A stretch of 64,000 nucleotides of DNA from IMG/VR virus record IMGVR_UViG_3300020187_000015, positions 41,789 through 105,788 of that record; one strand, given 5' to 3'. Under the pieces are notes generated by a model. The model made no database searches and was not told where the DNA came from. It saw nothing but the letters and a program-made list of their open reading frames with translations. The DNA is from a virus. Position numbers and translations under genes: made by a program. Shown piece after piece: positions 1 through 6,641 of the stretch (position 1 is the first letter of the stretch; every line of letters starts with the position of its first letter).

Positions 1-194
1 CTAGTCTGTGTTACGCCAGCCTGAATATCTGTAGTGAATGGCACAATAGATTCCTTTTCCGCATCACTCAGAGGAAGATCTGCCAACTTAATCTTTTTGG
101 TCTGATTTAGGTCGCTGTCTACTAGTGGTAGCACATCGATTGCTGGATCAGCTGAAGTTAGTTCTGTTAGTTGTGATATTTTTTTGTCTGCCAT
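1..194 (-). CDS. Fibre-like protein, N-terminal part (cut by window edge)
   Basis: This reading frame starts at the ATG at 194 and runs off the left edge, so only about 64 residues are visible. They begin MADKKISQLTELTSAD and continue with a LPLVD...KTKKIKLADLPLSD pattern, nearly the same as the starts of the two genes just upstream (2039 and 2744). This Lys-Ile-Ser / Pro-Val-Val-Asp pattern is common at the N-terminus of phage tail-fibre proteins, where it probably attaches the fibre to the virion (family knowledge). The receptor-binding part lies outside the window, so whether it carries leucine-rich repeats is unknown. Confidence 0.7.
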   Translation of the reverse strand, partial: MADKKISQLTELTSADPAIDVLPLVDSDLNQTKKIKLADLPLSDAEKESIVPFTTDIQAGVTQT

Positions 195-206
195 GATTTT
201 TAAAGA

Positions 207-2039
207 TTAAATTATATTAACGGTTACGTTTGCGTTTCCACCAATATTCAGGCCAGATCCAGCTGTCCAACCAAGTCCAGCTAGTACATTTATAGTAAGA
301 GGAGATGCCGTGCCGAGGAAAATATTAATTGCGTTGTCTATAACAGTTTTATCTACATTGCAGTTAATTGTATTTAGTAGATTACAACCCTGAAAAGCTC
401 TCTCTCCTATGCTGCCGACACTAATAGGAATTTCAACAGTTGTCAAAACATCAAGATTGCGGAATGCGTATGAACCGATAGTCGTTACTGTAGTGGGTAT
501 GGTCAAACTCAGTAAAGATCTAAGTTCAGCAAATGTGAATTGCTCAATGGTAGTAAAGCCAGTGTTGCTTGGGAGGGTGAGACTTTCTACCCTGTCACAG
601 CCTTGGAATGCTCTTAGTTTGATGGTGGAAACGCTGTCTGGGATGGTGATGCTCGTAAAGTCGCAGTTTTGGAATGCGCCTCTACCGATGCTGGTGACGC
701 TGTTGGGAATGGTGACGCTCGACAGGCTAGTGCAGTTATAGAATAAGTAATCTTCGATGCTGGTGAAGCCAACATTATTTGGAAGAGTGGCGCTCGCGAG
801 GTCAGTGCAGTTTTGAAATGCGCTATTCCCGATGCTGGTGACACTGTCGGGAATGATAATGCTCGTCAGGCTTTTGCAGTTGTCGAATGCATTCGCCCCG
901 ATAGTTTCGACGCTGTCGGGAATGTTGATGCTCGTCAGGCTGCTGCAGTTATCGAATGTGAACTCCCCGATGCTGGAGACGCTGTTGGGGATGGTGACGC
1001 TCGACAGGCTAGTGCAGCCAAGGAATGCGTAATCCCCGATGGTTTCGACGCTGTCGGGAATGACGATACTTGTAAGAAATACGCAAATGCCGAACGTATC
1101 TCCCGCAATCGAGGTAAACGCAGGATTATTTGGAAGCTTGATACTCGTTAGCGCAGAATAATAAAACGCAAAACTCCCAATGGTGGTGACACTATCAGGA
1201 ATGGTGACGCTCGTCAGGCTGCTGCACCGATAGAATGCGCTAAACCCGATGCTGGTGACGCTGTCGGGAATGGTGACGATCGTCAGGCTGCTGCAGACAG
1301 AGAATGTGTTATTCTCGATACTGGTGAAATTGTTATTATTTGGAAGTGTGACGCTCGCGAGGTCAGTGCAGCGATAGAATGCCGCAGACCCGATAGTTTC
1401 GACGCTGTCGGGAATGACGATACTCGTCAGGCTAGTGCAGAAATCGAATGCGGAATCCGCGATGCTGGTGACGCTATTGCCGATGGTTGCGCTCGCGAGG
1501 CTAGTGCAGCCACGGATTGCGCGATCCCCGATGGTTTCGACGCTGTCGGGAATGACGATACTTGTAAGAGATATGCAACCGCCGAACGTATCTTGCTCAA
1601 TCGAGGTAAACGCAGGATTATTTGGAAGCTTGATACTCGTTAGCGCAGAATAATAAAACGCAAAACTCCCGATAGTGGTGACACTATCAGGAATAAAAAC
1701 GCTCTGATTTGTTAAATTAGCTCCTGCAAAATTGCTATTGCTAAACGCCGCCGATCCAATGCTAGTTACATTAGTCCCAATATAAATGCTGTCTGGTTGA
1801 TACGTATTGTAAAACCCATCCGAATTACTAATAGTTGTAAGATTTCTAGTTTGCTCCACGCCAGCCTGAATATCTATCGTGTATGGGTATGCGGTATCTT
1901 CAGAGGCATCACTAAGCGGAAAGTTGGCTAATTTAATTTTTTTAGTTTTACTTTCGCTGGAGTCTACAACTGGTAAAAAATCTACTGCCGAGTCTGCTGA
2001 AGTTATTTCTGTGAGGTCTGATATTTTTTTGTTTGCCAT
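207..2039 (-). CDS. BspA-type leucine-rich-repeat fibre protein (610 aa)
   Basis: Residues 1-45 are the shared N-terminal module (MANKKISDLTEITSAD...PVVD...KTKKIKLANFPLSD). Residues about 75-560 are an array of roughly 23-residue repeats of the form SLTSVTIPDSVTSIG.AF..C, diagnostic of BspA/TpLRR-type leucine-rich repeats (LRR_5). The last 50 residues form a cap ending GGNANVTVNII, nearly identical to the cap of the next paralog. BspA repeats are usually adhesive surface modules, and on a phage this fits a receptor-binding fibre or tip (inference). A stretch of about 164 residues is duplicated inside the array, visible as near-identical DNA 492 bp apart. It lies 12 bp downstream of the 230-aa paralog. 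Confidence 0.8.
   Translation of the reverse strand: MANKKISDLTEITSADSAVDFLPVVDSSESKTKKIKLANFPLSDASEDTAYPYTIDIQAGVEQTRNLTTISNSDGFYNTYQPDSIYIGTNVTSIGSAAFSNSNFAGANLTNQSVFIPDSVTTIGSFAFYYSALTSIKLPNNPAFTSIEQDTFGGCISLTSIVIPDSVETIGDRAIRGCTSLASATIGNSVTSIADSAFDFCTSLTSIVIPDSVETIGSAAFYRCTDLASVTLPNNNNFTSIENNTFSVCSSLTIVTIPDSVTSIGFSAFYRCSSLTSVTIPDSVTTIGSFAFYYSALTSIKLPNNPAFTSIAGDTFGICVFLTSIVIPDSVETIGDYAFLGCTSLSSVTIPNSVSSIGEFTFDNCSSLTSINIPDSVETIGANAFDNCKSLTSIIIPDSVTSIGNSAFQNCTDLASATLPNNVGFTSIEDYLFYNCTSLSSVTIPNSVTSIGRGAFQNCDFTSITIPDSVSTIKLRAFQGCDRVESLTLPSNTGFTTIEQFTFAELRSLLSLTIPTTVTTIGSYAFRNLDVLTTVEIPISVGSIGERAFQGCNLLNTINCNVDKTVIDNAINIFLGTASPLTINVLAGLGWTAGSGLNIGGNANVTVNII
1032..1203. repeat. Internal duplication in the LRR gene, copy 1
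   Basis: This segment matches 1524-1695 at a constant offset of 492 bp (164 codons) with few mismatches. It includes the shared stretch around ggtttcgacgctgtcggg and the one around gaggtaaacgcaggattatt. The offset is a multiple of three, so the duplication preserves the frame and adds about seven repeat units to the fibre. Confidence 0.8.
1524..1695. repeat. Internal duplication in the LRR gene, copy 2
   Basis: Second copy of the 172-bp segment at 1032-1203. The similarity is much higher than between ordinary repeat units of the array, which points to a recent segmental duplication or unequal recombination. Confidence 0.8.
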
Positions 2040-2051
2040 TGTGGGTTTACT

Positions 2052-2744
2052 TTATATTATGTTAACGGTCACGTTTGTGTTTCCGCCAATTGTTTGGCCA
2101 GGTCCAGCTGTCCAACCCAGTCCAGATGGCGCGTTTATAGTAAGAGGAGATGCCGTGCCATTGAAAACATTATCTAGGCCATTTATAATAGAAAAATCTA
2201 CATTGCAGTTAATTGTCGCTAAGTTAACGCAATTACGAAAAGCGTTATCCCCAATACTAGTCACACTGCTGGGAATGGTTAAGCTGTTCAGGACATTGCA
2301 GTTTTGAAGTGCGCTAACCCCGATGCTGGTAACGCTGTCTGGAATATTGATACTTTGGATAGCGAAGCAGAGCCGAAATGCATTTTGATCGATACTTGTG
2401 ATACCGTTAGCGATGGTTACATCCGTCAGGGCATCGCAACGAATGAATGCGGATTGCCCGATGCTGGGAACATTGCTCCCAATATAGATACTAGTTAAAG
2501 TAGTGTCATCGCCGTAATACTGATTGTAAGTCAACGGAGCAGTAATATTTCGTGTTTGCTCCACAGTGCCGTGAAAGTCTGTAGTATACGTATACACATG
2601 GTTTTTAGCCGAATCGCTCAGTGGCAAATTACTAAATCTAATCTTTTTGGTCTCATCTGCGCTGGTATCTACAACAGGTAAGAGGTCAGTTGCTGCGTCA
2701 GCTGAAGTTAGTTCCGTAAGTTCTGATATTTTTTTGTCCGCCAT
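2052..2744 (-). CDS. Short BspA-type leucine-rich-repeat fibre paralog (230 aa)
   Basis: It shares the N-terminal module (MADKKISELTELTSADAATD...PVVDTSADETKKI) and the C-terminal cap (ITINAPSGLGW type, ending GGNTNVTVNII) with the 610-aa neighbour. It has only about four leucine-rich repeat units between residues 85 and 180, of the form LTSIYIGSNVPSIGQSAF. It looks like a short version of the same fibre design. The start ATG at 2744 is preceded, after 6 bp, by a GTGTAATA box seen before other late genes. The role is most likely receptor binding or adhesion (inference from repeat type and fibre-like N-terminus). Confidence 0.78.
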   Translation of the reverse strand: MADKKISELTELTSADAATDLLPVVDTSADETKKIRFSNLPLSDSAKNHVYTYTTDFHGTVEQTRNITAPLTYNQYYGDDTTLTSIYIGSNVPSIGQSAFIRCDALTDVTIANGITSIDQNAFRLCFAIQSINIPDSVTSIGVSALQNCNVLNSLTIPSSVTSIGDNAFRNCVNLATINCNVDFSIINGLDNVFNGTASPLTINAPSGLGWTAGPGQTIGGNTNVTVNII

Positions 2745-2750
2745 AGTATT

Positions 2751-2758
2751 TATTACAC
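2751..2758 (-). promoter_or_regulatory. GTGTAATA late-promoter-like box
   Basis: On the minus strand GTGTAATA lies 6 bp upstream of the ATG at 2744, in the 27-bp gap between genes. The same box in the same position occurs before several other minus-strand late genes (42846, 40703, 53824). No clear -35 element is visible. Confidence 0.45.
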
Positions 2759-2771
2759 TATAATTTATAGG

Positions 2772-3152
2772 TTAATCTATAATACTAGCAAAATCATTTT
2801 CTAAGTTAGTCTTTGGCTTATCTTCAACGTGCTTATTACCTACTTCTTTTTCATATTTTTCAAAATATGATTTTTTGACTGGATCATATCCAAGCCTCTC
2901 TTCTCTTTCTATGCTAAGCTCTTTAGAGTAGTCCAACATATCTCCATATGTGCCTTTCATTTTTCCAGTCTTATCAGTAAAAGCCACTTTGTCGAAGGCA
3001 TCGATTTTACTATGGGTACTGAAGTTTATTGGGGTATAAGATCTATCCCATTTTAAGCCGTCCTCATCATGAAAAACATGTTCATCGTTGACCGATTGAA
3101 TTAACTCAATATACTCTTCTCTTTCTGGATGTTTGTAAATGTATTCTGGCAT
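2772..3152 (-). CDS. Phage hypothetical protein, FmdB-like N-terminus without zinc ligands (126 aa)
   Basis: The protein starts MPEYIYKHPE, which resembles the start of FmdB-type zinc-ribbon proteins (MPxYxYxC). The cysteines that would bind zinc are absent. A middle part (DGLKWDRSYTPIN, then DKTGKMKGTYGDM) and a charged tail (PVKKSYFEKYEKEVGNKH) resemble small proteins I recall from other large phages. No enzymatic motif is visible. It sits between the 351-aa structural-like gene and the fibre genes, so it is probably a late-expressed protein. The function is unknown. Confidence 0.55.
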   Translation of the reverse strand: MPEYIYKHPEREEYIELIQSVNDEHVFHDEDGLKWDRSYTPINFSTHSKIDAFDKVAFTDKTGKMKGTYGDMLDYSKELSIEREERLGYDPVKKSYFEKYEKEVGNKHVEDKPKTNLENDFASIID

Positions 3153-3190
3153 AATACATTATGCTATAGTTTTAACCTTATTCCAATTAT

Positions 3191-4228
3191 TTAAGATATA
3201 ATATCCTTAACGCTTTCTCCAGACTCCCACATTCTGCAGGACCAGTAGCGAGCTTTATATTTTGGACCAGGATTTGTATCGCACTTATGCCTAGCTCTAA
3301 ATGACTTTCTGCGATCTGGATCATCTCTCTTTATTTCCATATTAGGATCTCCGAAATTAACCTTTACTACATTCCCCTTTTCGTTTTTAACATAAACCGA
3401 AAACTTCTTTGGACCCTTTGGTGTTCTGAATGGTTTATTCAATTTGACACCCTTTTTTAATTCAGCCGCAAAAGTAAAAGAGTCAACTTCTTTTCCATCT
3501 CTATCCAAATCATCGTCACAATCGCTAGACATTATACTCTTTGGTTTATTGTAAGAAGCATCATGAGAATCATTTTCGTTAAACCATTTTTGGAAAACGT
3601 CTTCGCTTGATCCTGGAAAATACATAGGAGTTCCGTCAGCCATTTCGTCTGTGTGAATTTCGCCCTTAAAACCAATTTGAATTGATTTTTTTCTTGCGCC
3701 TTCTGGAGTGGAAAAAATATAATCTTCCATTCCAGCTTTACACTTCGCCGCACCATTATGATCAGAGTCTTTCATTAATTTGCCATCAGGCATATAGTGA
3801 TAACCTTCAGGAGCTTCTTTGGAGGCTTTTTTGGGTCTACCATCTTTTCCAGAAGGACCAGACATTGGGTGGCTCTTTGGCAATAAATCAGTGTCGTGTT
3901 TTCCACTTTTGTATTTTAAATTTCTTAATGCATGCAAGAAGGAATTGACTCGCGCCATAGCCCATTGCTGCGAGCTTTTTACGCTTGGTCTAACACTCTG
4001 AGGGTTTGTTCGATAGGCTCCAACCCCTCTTTTGTATACCGCTTCTAGTTTAGAGAGGGTAACTCTCTTTCTTTTGTCGTCTCCGAATTTTTCATTGTGT
4101 TCTTTTACCTTCTTTTTCAAGGATTCTGCAAGAGACGCTTCACTCATCTCTATAAAGCATAGCTCATCTTCTGAGAAAGATACTTCCATTATTTGTTTTC
4201 CGTTTTTTAAAAAATTACGAATGTCCAT
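3191..4228 (-). CDS. Phage protein with DUF5824-like domain (about 345 aa)
   Basis: I prefer the ATG at 4228 (MDIRNFLKNGK) over the one 18 bp upstream, because a GTGTATAATA box lies 6 bp before it. Residues about 55-110 (LEAVYKRGVGAYRTNP, VRPSV...WAMARVNSFL, KHDTDLLPKSHP) match what I recall as DUF5824, a domain of phage proteins that are often virion-associated. The C-terminus has another widely shared phage motif (KKFSVYVKNEKG..., FGDPNMEIKRDDP, RRKSFRARHKCDTNPGP, RYWSCRMW). The exact role is unknown. Its place beside fibre genes suggests a late or structural protein. Confidence 0.6.
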   Translation of the reverse strand: MDIRNFLKNGKQIMEVSFSEDELCFIEMSEASLAESLKKKVKEHNEKFGDDKRKRVTLSKLEAVYKRGVGAYRTNPQSVRPSVKSSQQWAMARVNSFLHALRNLKYKSGKHDTDLLPKSHPMSGPSGKDGRPKKASKEAPEGYHYMPDGKLMKDSDHNGAAKCKAGMEDYIFSTPEGARKKSIQIGFKGEIHTDEMADGTPMYFPGSSEDVFQKWFNENDSHDASYNKPKSIMSSDCDDDLDRDGKEVDSFTFAAELKKGVKLNKPFRTPKGPKKFSVYVKNEKGNVVKVNFGDPNMEIKRDDPDRRKSFRARHKCDTNPGPKYKARYWSCRMWESGESVKDIIS

Positions 4229-4234
4229 AGTAGG

Positions 4235-4244
4235 TATTATACAC
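4235..4244 (-). promoter_or_regulatory. GTGTATAATA late-promoter-like box
   Basis: On the minus strand GTGTATAATA is followed by 6 bp and then the ATG at 4228. It lies just past the terminator of the sigma-factor operon, where a new promoter is expected. It is a slightly longer variant of the GTGTAATA box found before other late genes. Confidence 0.45.
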
Positions 4245-4255
4245 AATAATATTGC

Positions 4256-4285
4256 AAAAAAGAAAGGCCTTCCCGAAGGAAGGCC
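4256..4285 (-). terminator. Factor-independent terminator with UUCG loop
   Basis: Read on the minus strand, GGCCTTCC-TTCG-GGAAGGCC is followed by TTTCTTTTTT. The 8-bp perfect stem closed by a C(UUCG)G tetraloop and the T-rich tail make a strong terminator. It ends the sigma factor / glycosyltransferase / 68-aa operon. Confidence 0.9.
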
Positions 4286-4290
4286 ATCAA

Positions 4291-4497
4291 TTATACTACA
4301 GCAAGACTCTTGATTGAGTTTCGATGGACTTTAATTTCTCCACGCTTTCCAGAGAAGCGATCAAAGATTACGAATGTTTCTCCGATAGATTTAACTTTAC
4401 CCATAAAGCATTCGGAAACTTTAGAATTTTGTAGACTTACTCTCATAAATTTACCGCGGGACTTTGTTACTTTTGATTTAATAGTACTTGTATTCAT
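4291..4497 (-). CDS. Small basic protein (68 aa), unknown
   Basis: A Lys/Arg/Ser-rich protein (KSKVTKSRGKFMRVSLQNSK, then a beta-rich core such as VKSIGETFVIFDRFSGKRG). The alternation of hydrophobic and basic residues suggests a small beta-barrel of the SH3/KOW kind that could bind nucleic acid, but this is only inference. Its ATG overlaps the stop codon of the glycosyltransferase gene (TAATG), so the two are probably translationally coupled. It is the last gene before the terminator at 4256-4285. Confidence 0.5.
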   Translation of the reverse strand: MNTSTIKSKVTKSRGKFMRVSLQNSKVSECFMGKVKSIGETFVIFDRFSGKRGEIKVHRNSIKSLAVV

Positions 4498-5609
4498 TAT
4501 ATTTTTATTAGTTCTAGTATTTCGTCACAGAATTTTGCATCTGTGAACTGAGATGGTAGCTTTTTGCCGCCTTCATTAATTTTCCCATCAAGGACATTTT
4601 TAACGGCAGAATCTAATGAAGTAGACATATTTTCTATATCTAAATCATAAATATTTCCGCAATTAAATGGAGACCCCTGTTGAAAGAAAAGATTATCGAT
4701 TGCTGAAATTTTACCATTAGGAGCCACTTTAATAGAATTACTATCAGTTGCCCACTCTTTAATTCCAGAATTAAAATTAACTACACATTGCTTGCCGAGT
4801 CCAGCCATATGGAAAGAAGGTAGAGACCAAGATTCTCCACCGCTTCCATCAACAACAATGTCTGCAATATTATATGCTTGATTCAACTCCGTTAACTTTC
4901 TAAAGTAGGGCATAAAGATCATGTTATGGGGAACATCTCCATCACAAGCCTCGACTACTTTCATTTTGTTTATCTCCATAGATTTATTCGGGTCTTGATG
5001 GAAAAAGGGATTGAATATATGAAGATGTATCTTGAATCTCTTATCATTCCCAAATTTATTTTTTAACAAATTAATGATACTAGCAGTATGCTTTCTTTTT
5101 TCAAATTTGCCAGCTAAAGCAATTACAATTTCATTATTTTCATACTTTTTAACTTCAGTCTCTTTAAAAGCAAGGGAGTTGTAACCCAAGTTAATTGTTT
5201 TGTGGTTATCAACTCCATATTCTTTGCAGACCTCTTCCGTGAAAGAACAAGGTGATGCAACTTTGTCATAGGAGTTCAAAATATTTTTTTCAGTCGCAGT
5301 AAGTTGATCTAGCTCATGGAAAAAATAAAGGAAGGGGTTTTTACTGATTGAATCTTGAGAGCCATTGATGTGCCAAATTCTCAAGGACGGTTCAGTTCTC
5401 TTGAAGTCTTTCAATGATTTTTGAGTACACAATTGCAACCAAGCCATGAACTGTTCAGGAATGATATCTTCATAAGAAGATAGATCTATTCCAGCTATTG
5501 GAAAAATATTAGGCTCCAGCTTTCTAGAGAATAGCTCATATAGAAGATTGGTAGATACTTGACCTAAGCTAGTGCCATTAATGGGGACCTGCAAACTAAA
5601 ATTACTCAT
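4497..5609 (-). CDS. GT-B fold glycosyltransferase (370 aa)
   Basis: The layout matches GT4-like glycosyltransferases: an N-terminal Rossmann half ending near YDKVASPCSFTEEVCKEYGV, a linker, then a C-terminal half starting with IVIALAGKFEKRKH, which resembles the G-x-F/L-x-x-x-K donor-site region. This is followed by LTELNQAYNIADIVVDGSGGESWSLPSFHMAGLGK, split here over the usual ADx...S.GE.....EAMA position. It presumably moves a sugar from a nucleotide donor to host or virion glycans or proteins. The acceptor is unknown. It overlaps the sigma-factor gene by 8 bp and is co-transcribed with it, an unusual pairing. Confidence 0.7.
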   Translation of the reverse strand: MSNFSLQVPINGTSLGQVSTNLLYELFSRKLEPNIFPIAGIDLSSYEDIIPEQFMAWLQLCTQKSLKDFKRTEPSLRIWHINGSQDSISKNPFLYFFHELDQLTATEKNILNSYDKVASPCSFTEEVCKEYGVDNHKTINLGYNSLAFKETEVKKYENNEIVIALAGKFEKRKHTASIINLLKNKFGNDKRFKIHLHIFNPFFHQDPNKSMEINKMKVVEACDGDVPHNMIFMPYFRKLTELNQAYNIADIVVDGSGGESWSLPSFHMAGLGKQCVVNFNSGIKEWATDSNSIKVAPNGKISAIDNLFFQQGSPFNCGNIYDLDIENMSTSLDSAVKNVLDGKINEGGKKLPSQFTDAKFCDEILELIKI

Positions 5610-6126
5610 TATTTAAAATCTGTTTATATCTATCTAAAATTCTATTGTACTTTTGACGAATCCATTCGCCAGAATATTTGTTATTCATGTCTTTAGCTAT
5701 CTCTGAAAATGTCATTCCTGACAACCTTTTTTCTAAAATTTCTCTATTTTCTTTATTTTGAATATCATTTTCAACATAACTCAATAACTCCCTTTTACCG
5801 TAATTGGGCATGTGTACTAAGTGGTTATCCTCTATTTCTACGAAATACTTCTTTGAGCTGCAAAGGCTCTGACATGTCCAAAATGCTTTATTGCCTATCC
5901 AGGTTGAGAATTTGCTCCTACTAACATCAAATTCTTTTGCAGCATCATAAAAAAAACTTAAAGGATTTTCTTTTAAATCTTCAATCTCCATTATTCCAGA
6001 GTAAGCATTGGCCTTTTTATAAAAGATTCCGCTGTGCCGCTCTTGTAACTCTTTCAAACAGTTATTTACGTCAATACCATTTTTTATATTTTCAGTAAGC
6101 TCTAAATCAGATAAATCATCAATCAT
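5602..6126 (-). CDS. Phage RNA polymerase sigma factor, sigma-70-like (174 aa)
   Basis: The N-terminal part resembles sigma region 2 (ELQERHSGIFYKKANAY, then NPLSFFYDAAKEFDVSRSKF and TWIGNKAFW; compare GLV/A..FDP.RG.KFSTYA). The C-terminal part resembles region 4 (EILEKRLSGMTFSEIAKDMN, then WIRQKYNRILDRYKQIL, a helix-turn-helix). The size is close to compact phage late sigma factors of the T4 gp55 type (family knowledge). I chose the ATG at 6126. A TTG at 6183 would add 19 residues but has no ribosome site. AGGAGG lies only 1 nt before the ATG and next to a -10-like box, so the transcript may be leaderless. It probably directs host RNA polymerase to phage promoters. Confidence 0.72.
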   Translation of the reverse strand: MIDDLSDLELTENIKNGIDVNNCLKELQERHSGIFYKKANAYSGIMEIEDLKENPLSFFYDAAKEFDVSRSKFSTWIGNKAFWTCQSLCSSKKYFVEIEDNHLVHMPNYGKRELLSYVENDIQNKENREILEKRLSGMTFSEIAKDMNNKYSGEWIRQKYNRILDRYKQILNNE

Positions 6127-6133
6127 TCCTCCT

Positions 6134-6161
6134 AATATACTACAAATAAAACAAATGTCAA
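6134..6161 (-). promoter_or_regulatory. Promoter of the sigma-factor operon
   Basis: On the minus strand TTGACA (6161-6156), 16 bp, TATATT (6139-6134). The ATG of the sigma gene is 7 bp beyond the -10 box, so transcription should start at or beside the start codon. It lies back to back with the plus-strand promoter at 6169-6196. Confidence 0.65.
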
Positions 6162-6168
6162 TAAAAAG

Positions 6169-6196
6169 TTGACTTTTTTGCAAGATATTTTATATG
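6169..6196 (+). promoter_or_regulatory. Promoter of the HTH gene
   Basis: TTGACT (6169-6174), 16 bp, TATATG (6191-6196), then 8 bp to the ATG at 6205. Predicted transcription start is at or just before the ATG. It is divergent from the sigma-operon promoter. Confidence 0.6.
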
Positions 6197-6204
6197 TTTG
6201 ATAA

Positions 6205-6498
6205 ATGGAAGATATAAAACAACCTAAACGTGCGTGGAAAGGGACTTGGATACCTAAAAATATCTGGGAGAACGAACAACTAACTTGGATGGAAAAATGC
6301 ATCTGGGCAGAAATCTTCAATCTGGATGATGATGATCGAGGTGGATGCTGGGCATCGAATGCTTTTTTGGCGAAAAAATTTAACACCAGTCCTCAAACCA
6401 TAACCAATACAATATGCAAACTAAAAAAGCTTAAATTACTTAAGCAAGTAGCCTTTGATGGGAGGCAAAGAGTGCTAAAATCTACCTATTTAGACTAA
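6205..6498 (+). CDS. Small helix-turn-helix protein, HTH_36-like (97 aa)
   Basis: The sequence WKGTWIPKNIWENEQLTWME, then AEIFNLDDDDRGGCWASNAF, LAKKFNTSPQTITNTICKLK and LKLLKQV follows the winged-helix pattern of HTH_36 proteins (W-I-P-x-x-I-W ... G-C-x-A-S-N-x-x-L-A). Such domains occur in replication initiators and phage regulators. Here the protein is the DNA-binding domain with almost nothing after it, so a repressor or activator is more likely than an initiator (inference). It is divergent from the sigma-factor gene. Directly at its 3' end are two AAACC-N4-GGTTT palindromes that could be its binding sites. Confidence 0.7.
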   Translation: MEDIKQPKRAWKGTWIPKNIWENEQLTWMEKCIWAEIFNLDDDDRGGCWASNAFLAKKFNTSPQTITNTICKLKKLKLLKQVAFDGRQRVLKSTYLD

Positions 6499-6533
6499 AC
6501 CTATAGGTTTACTCTGACCAAACCCTATGGTTT
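6497..6533. promoter_or_regulatory. Pair of operator-like palindromes AAACC-N4-GGTTT
   Basis: AAACCTATAGGTTT (6497-6510) is a perfect palindrome. AAACCCTATGGTTT (6520-6533) keeps the same 5-bp arms around a different centre. The two are spaced 23 bp, about two turns of DNA, as expected for two dimer sites on nearly one face. They lie between the HTH gene and the glycosyltransferase operon. Confidence 0.5.
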
Positions 6534-6598
6534 ACCATAGAATAAAGGATAAAATAAAGATTTATTTCTAAAGAAATAAATAAGAAAACGAGTTTTCT
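6525..6598. repeat. Three small inverted repeats in an AT-rich gap
   Basis: CTATGG-TTTA-CCATAG (6525-6540), TTTATTTC-TAAA-GAAATAAA (6561-6580) and AGAAAAC-GA-GTTTTCT (6583-6598) are perfect short hairpins. Together with the two palindromes they fill the 143-bp gap between 6498 and 6642. One or more may act as a weak terminator or an RNA-processing site. No small gene was seen in the gap. Confidence 0.5.
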
Positions 6599-6607
6599 AA
6601 AAAAGAA

Positions 6608-6636
6608 TTGTTTTTAAATCATAATATGACTATAAA
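6608..6636 (+). promoter_or_regulatory. Possible promoter of the glycosyltransferase operon
   Basis: TTGTTT (6608-6613), 17 bp, TATAAA (6631-6636), then only 5 bp to the ATG at 6642. The geometry repeats that of other promoters here, where the -10 box almost touches the start codon. No Shine-Dalgarno sequence is present. Confidence 0.45.
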
Positions 6637-6641
6637 AGTTT

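Noticed and set aside
409-1653. Several plus-strand reading frames across the leucine-rich-repeat gene
   Set aside because: They are antisense shadows of the regular repeat. Their sequence is a periodic mirror of the repeat codons and they have no ribosome sites.
600-1700. Periodic repeats that could suggest a CRISPR array
   Set aside because: The period of about 69 bp is a coding repeat in one long open frame. There are no constant repeats with unique spacers and no cas genes.
1-2744. Diversity-generating retroelement acting on the fibre genes
   Set aside because: No reverse transcriptase or template repeat was seen in the window. Variation is explained by repeat recombination.
3148-3163. 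Palindrome GCATAAT-AC-ATTATGC over the start of the 126-aa gene
   Set aside because: The short AT-rich stem without a tail or a second copy is likely to be chance in this base composition.
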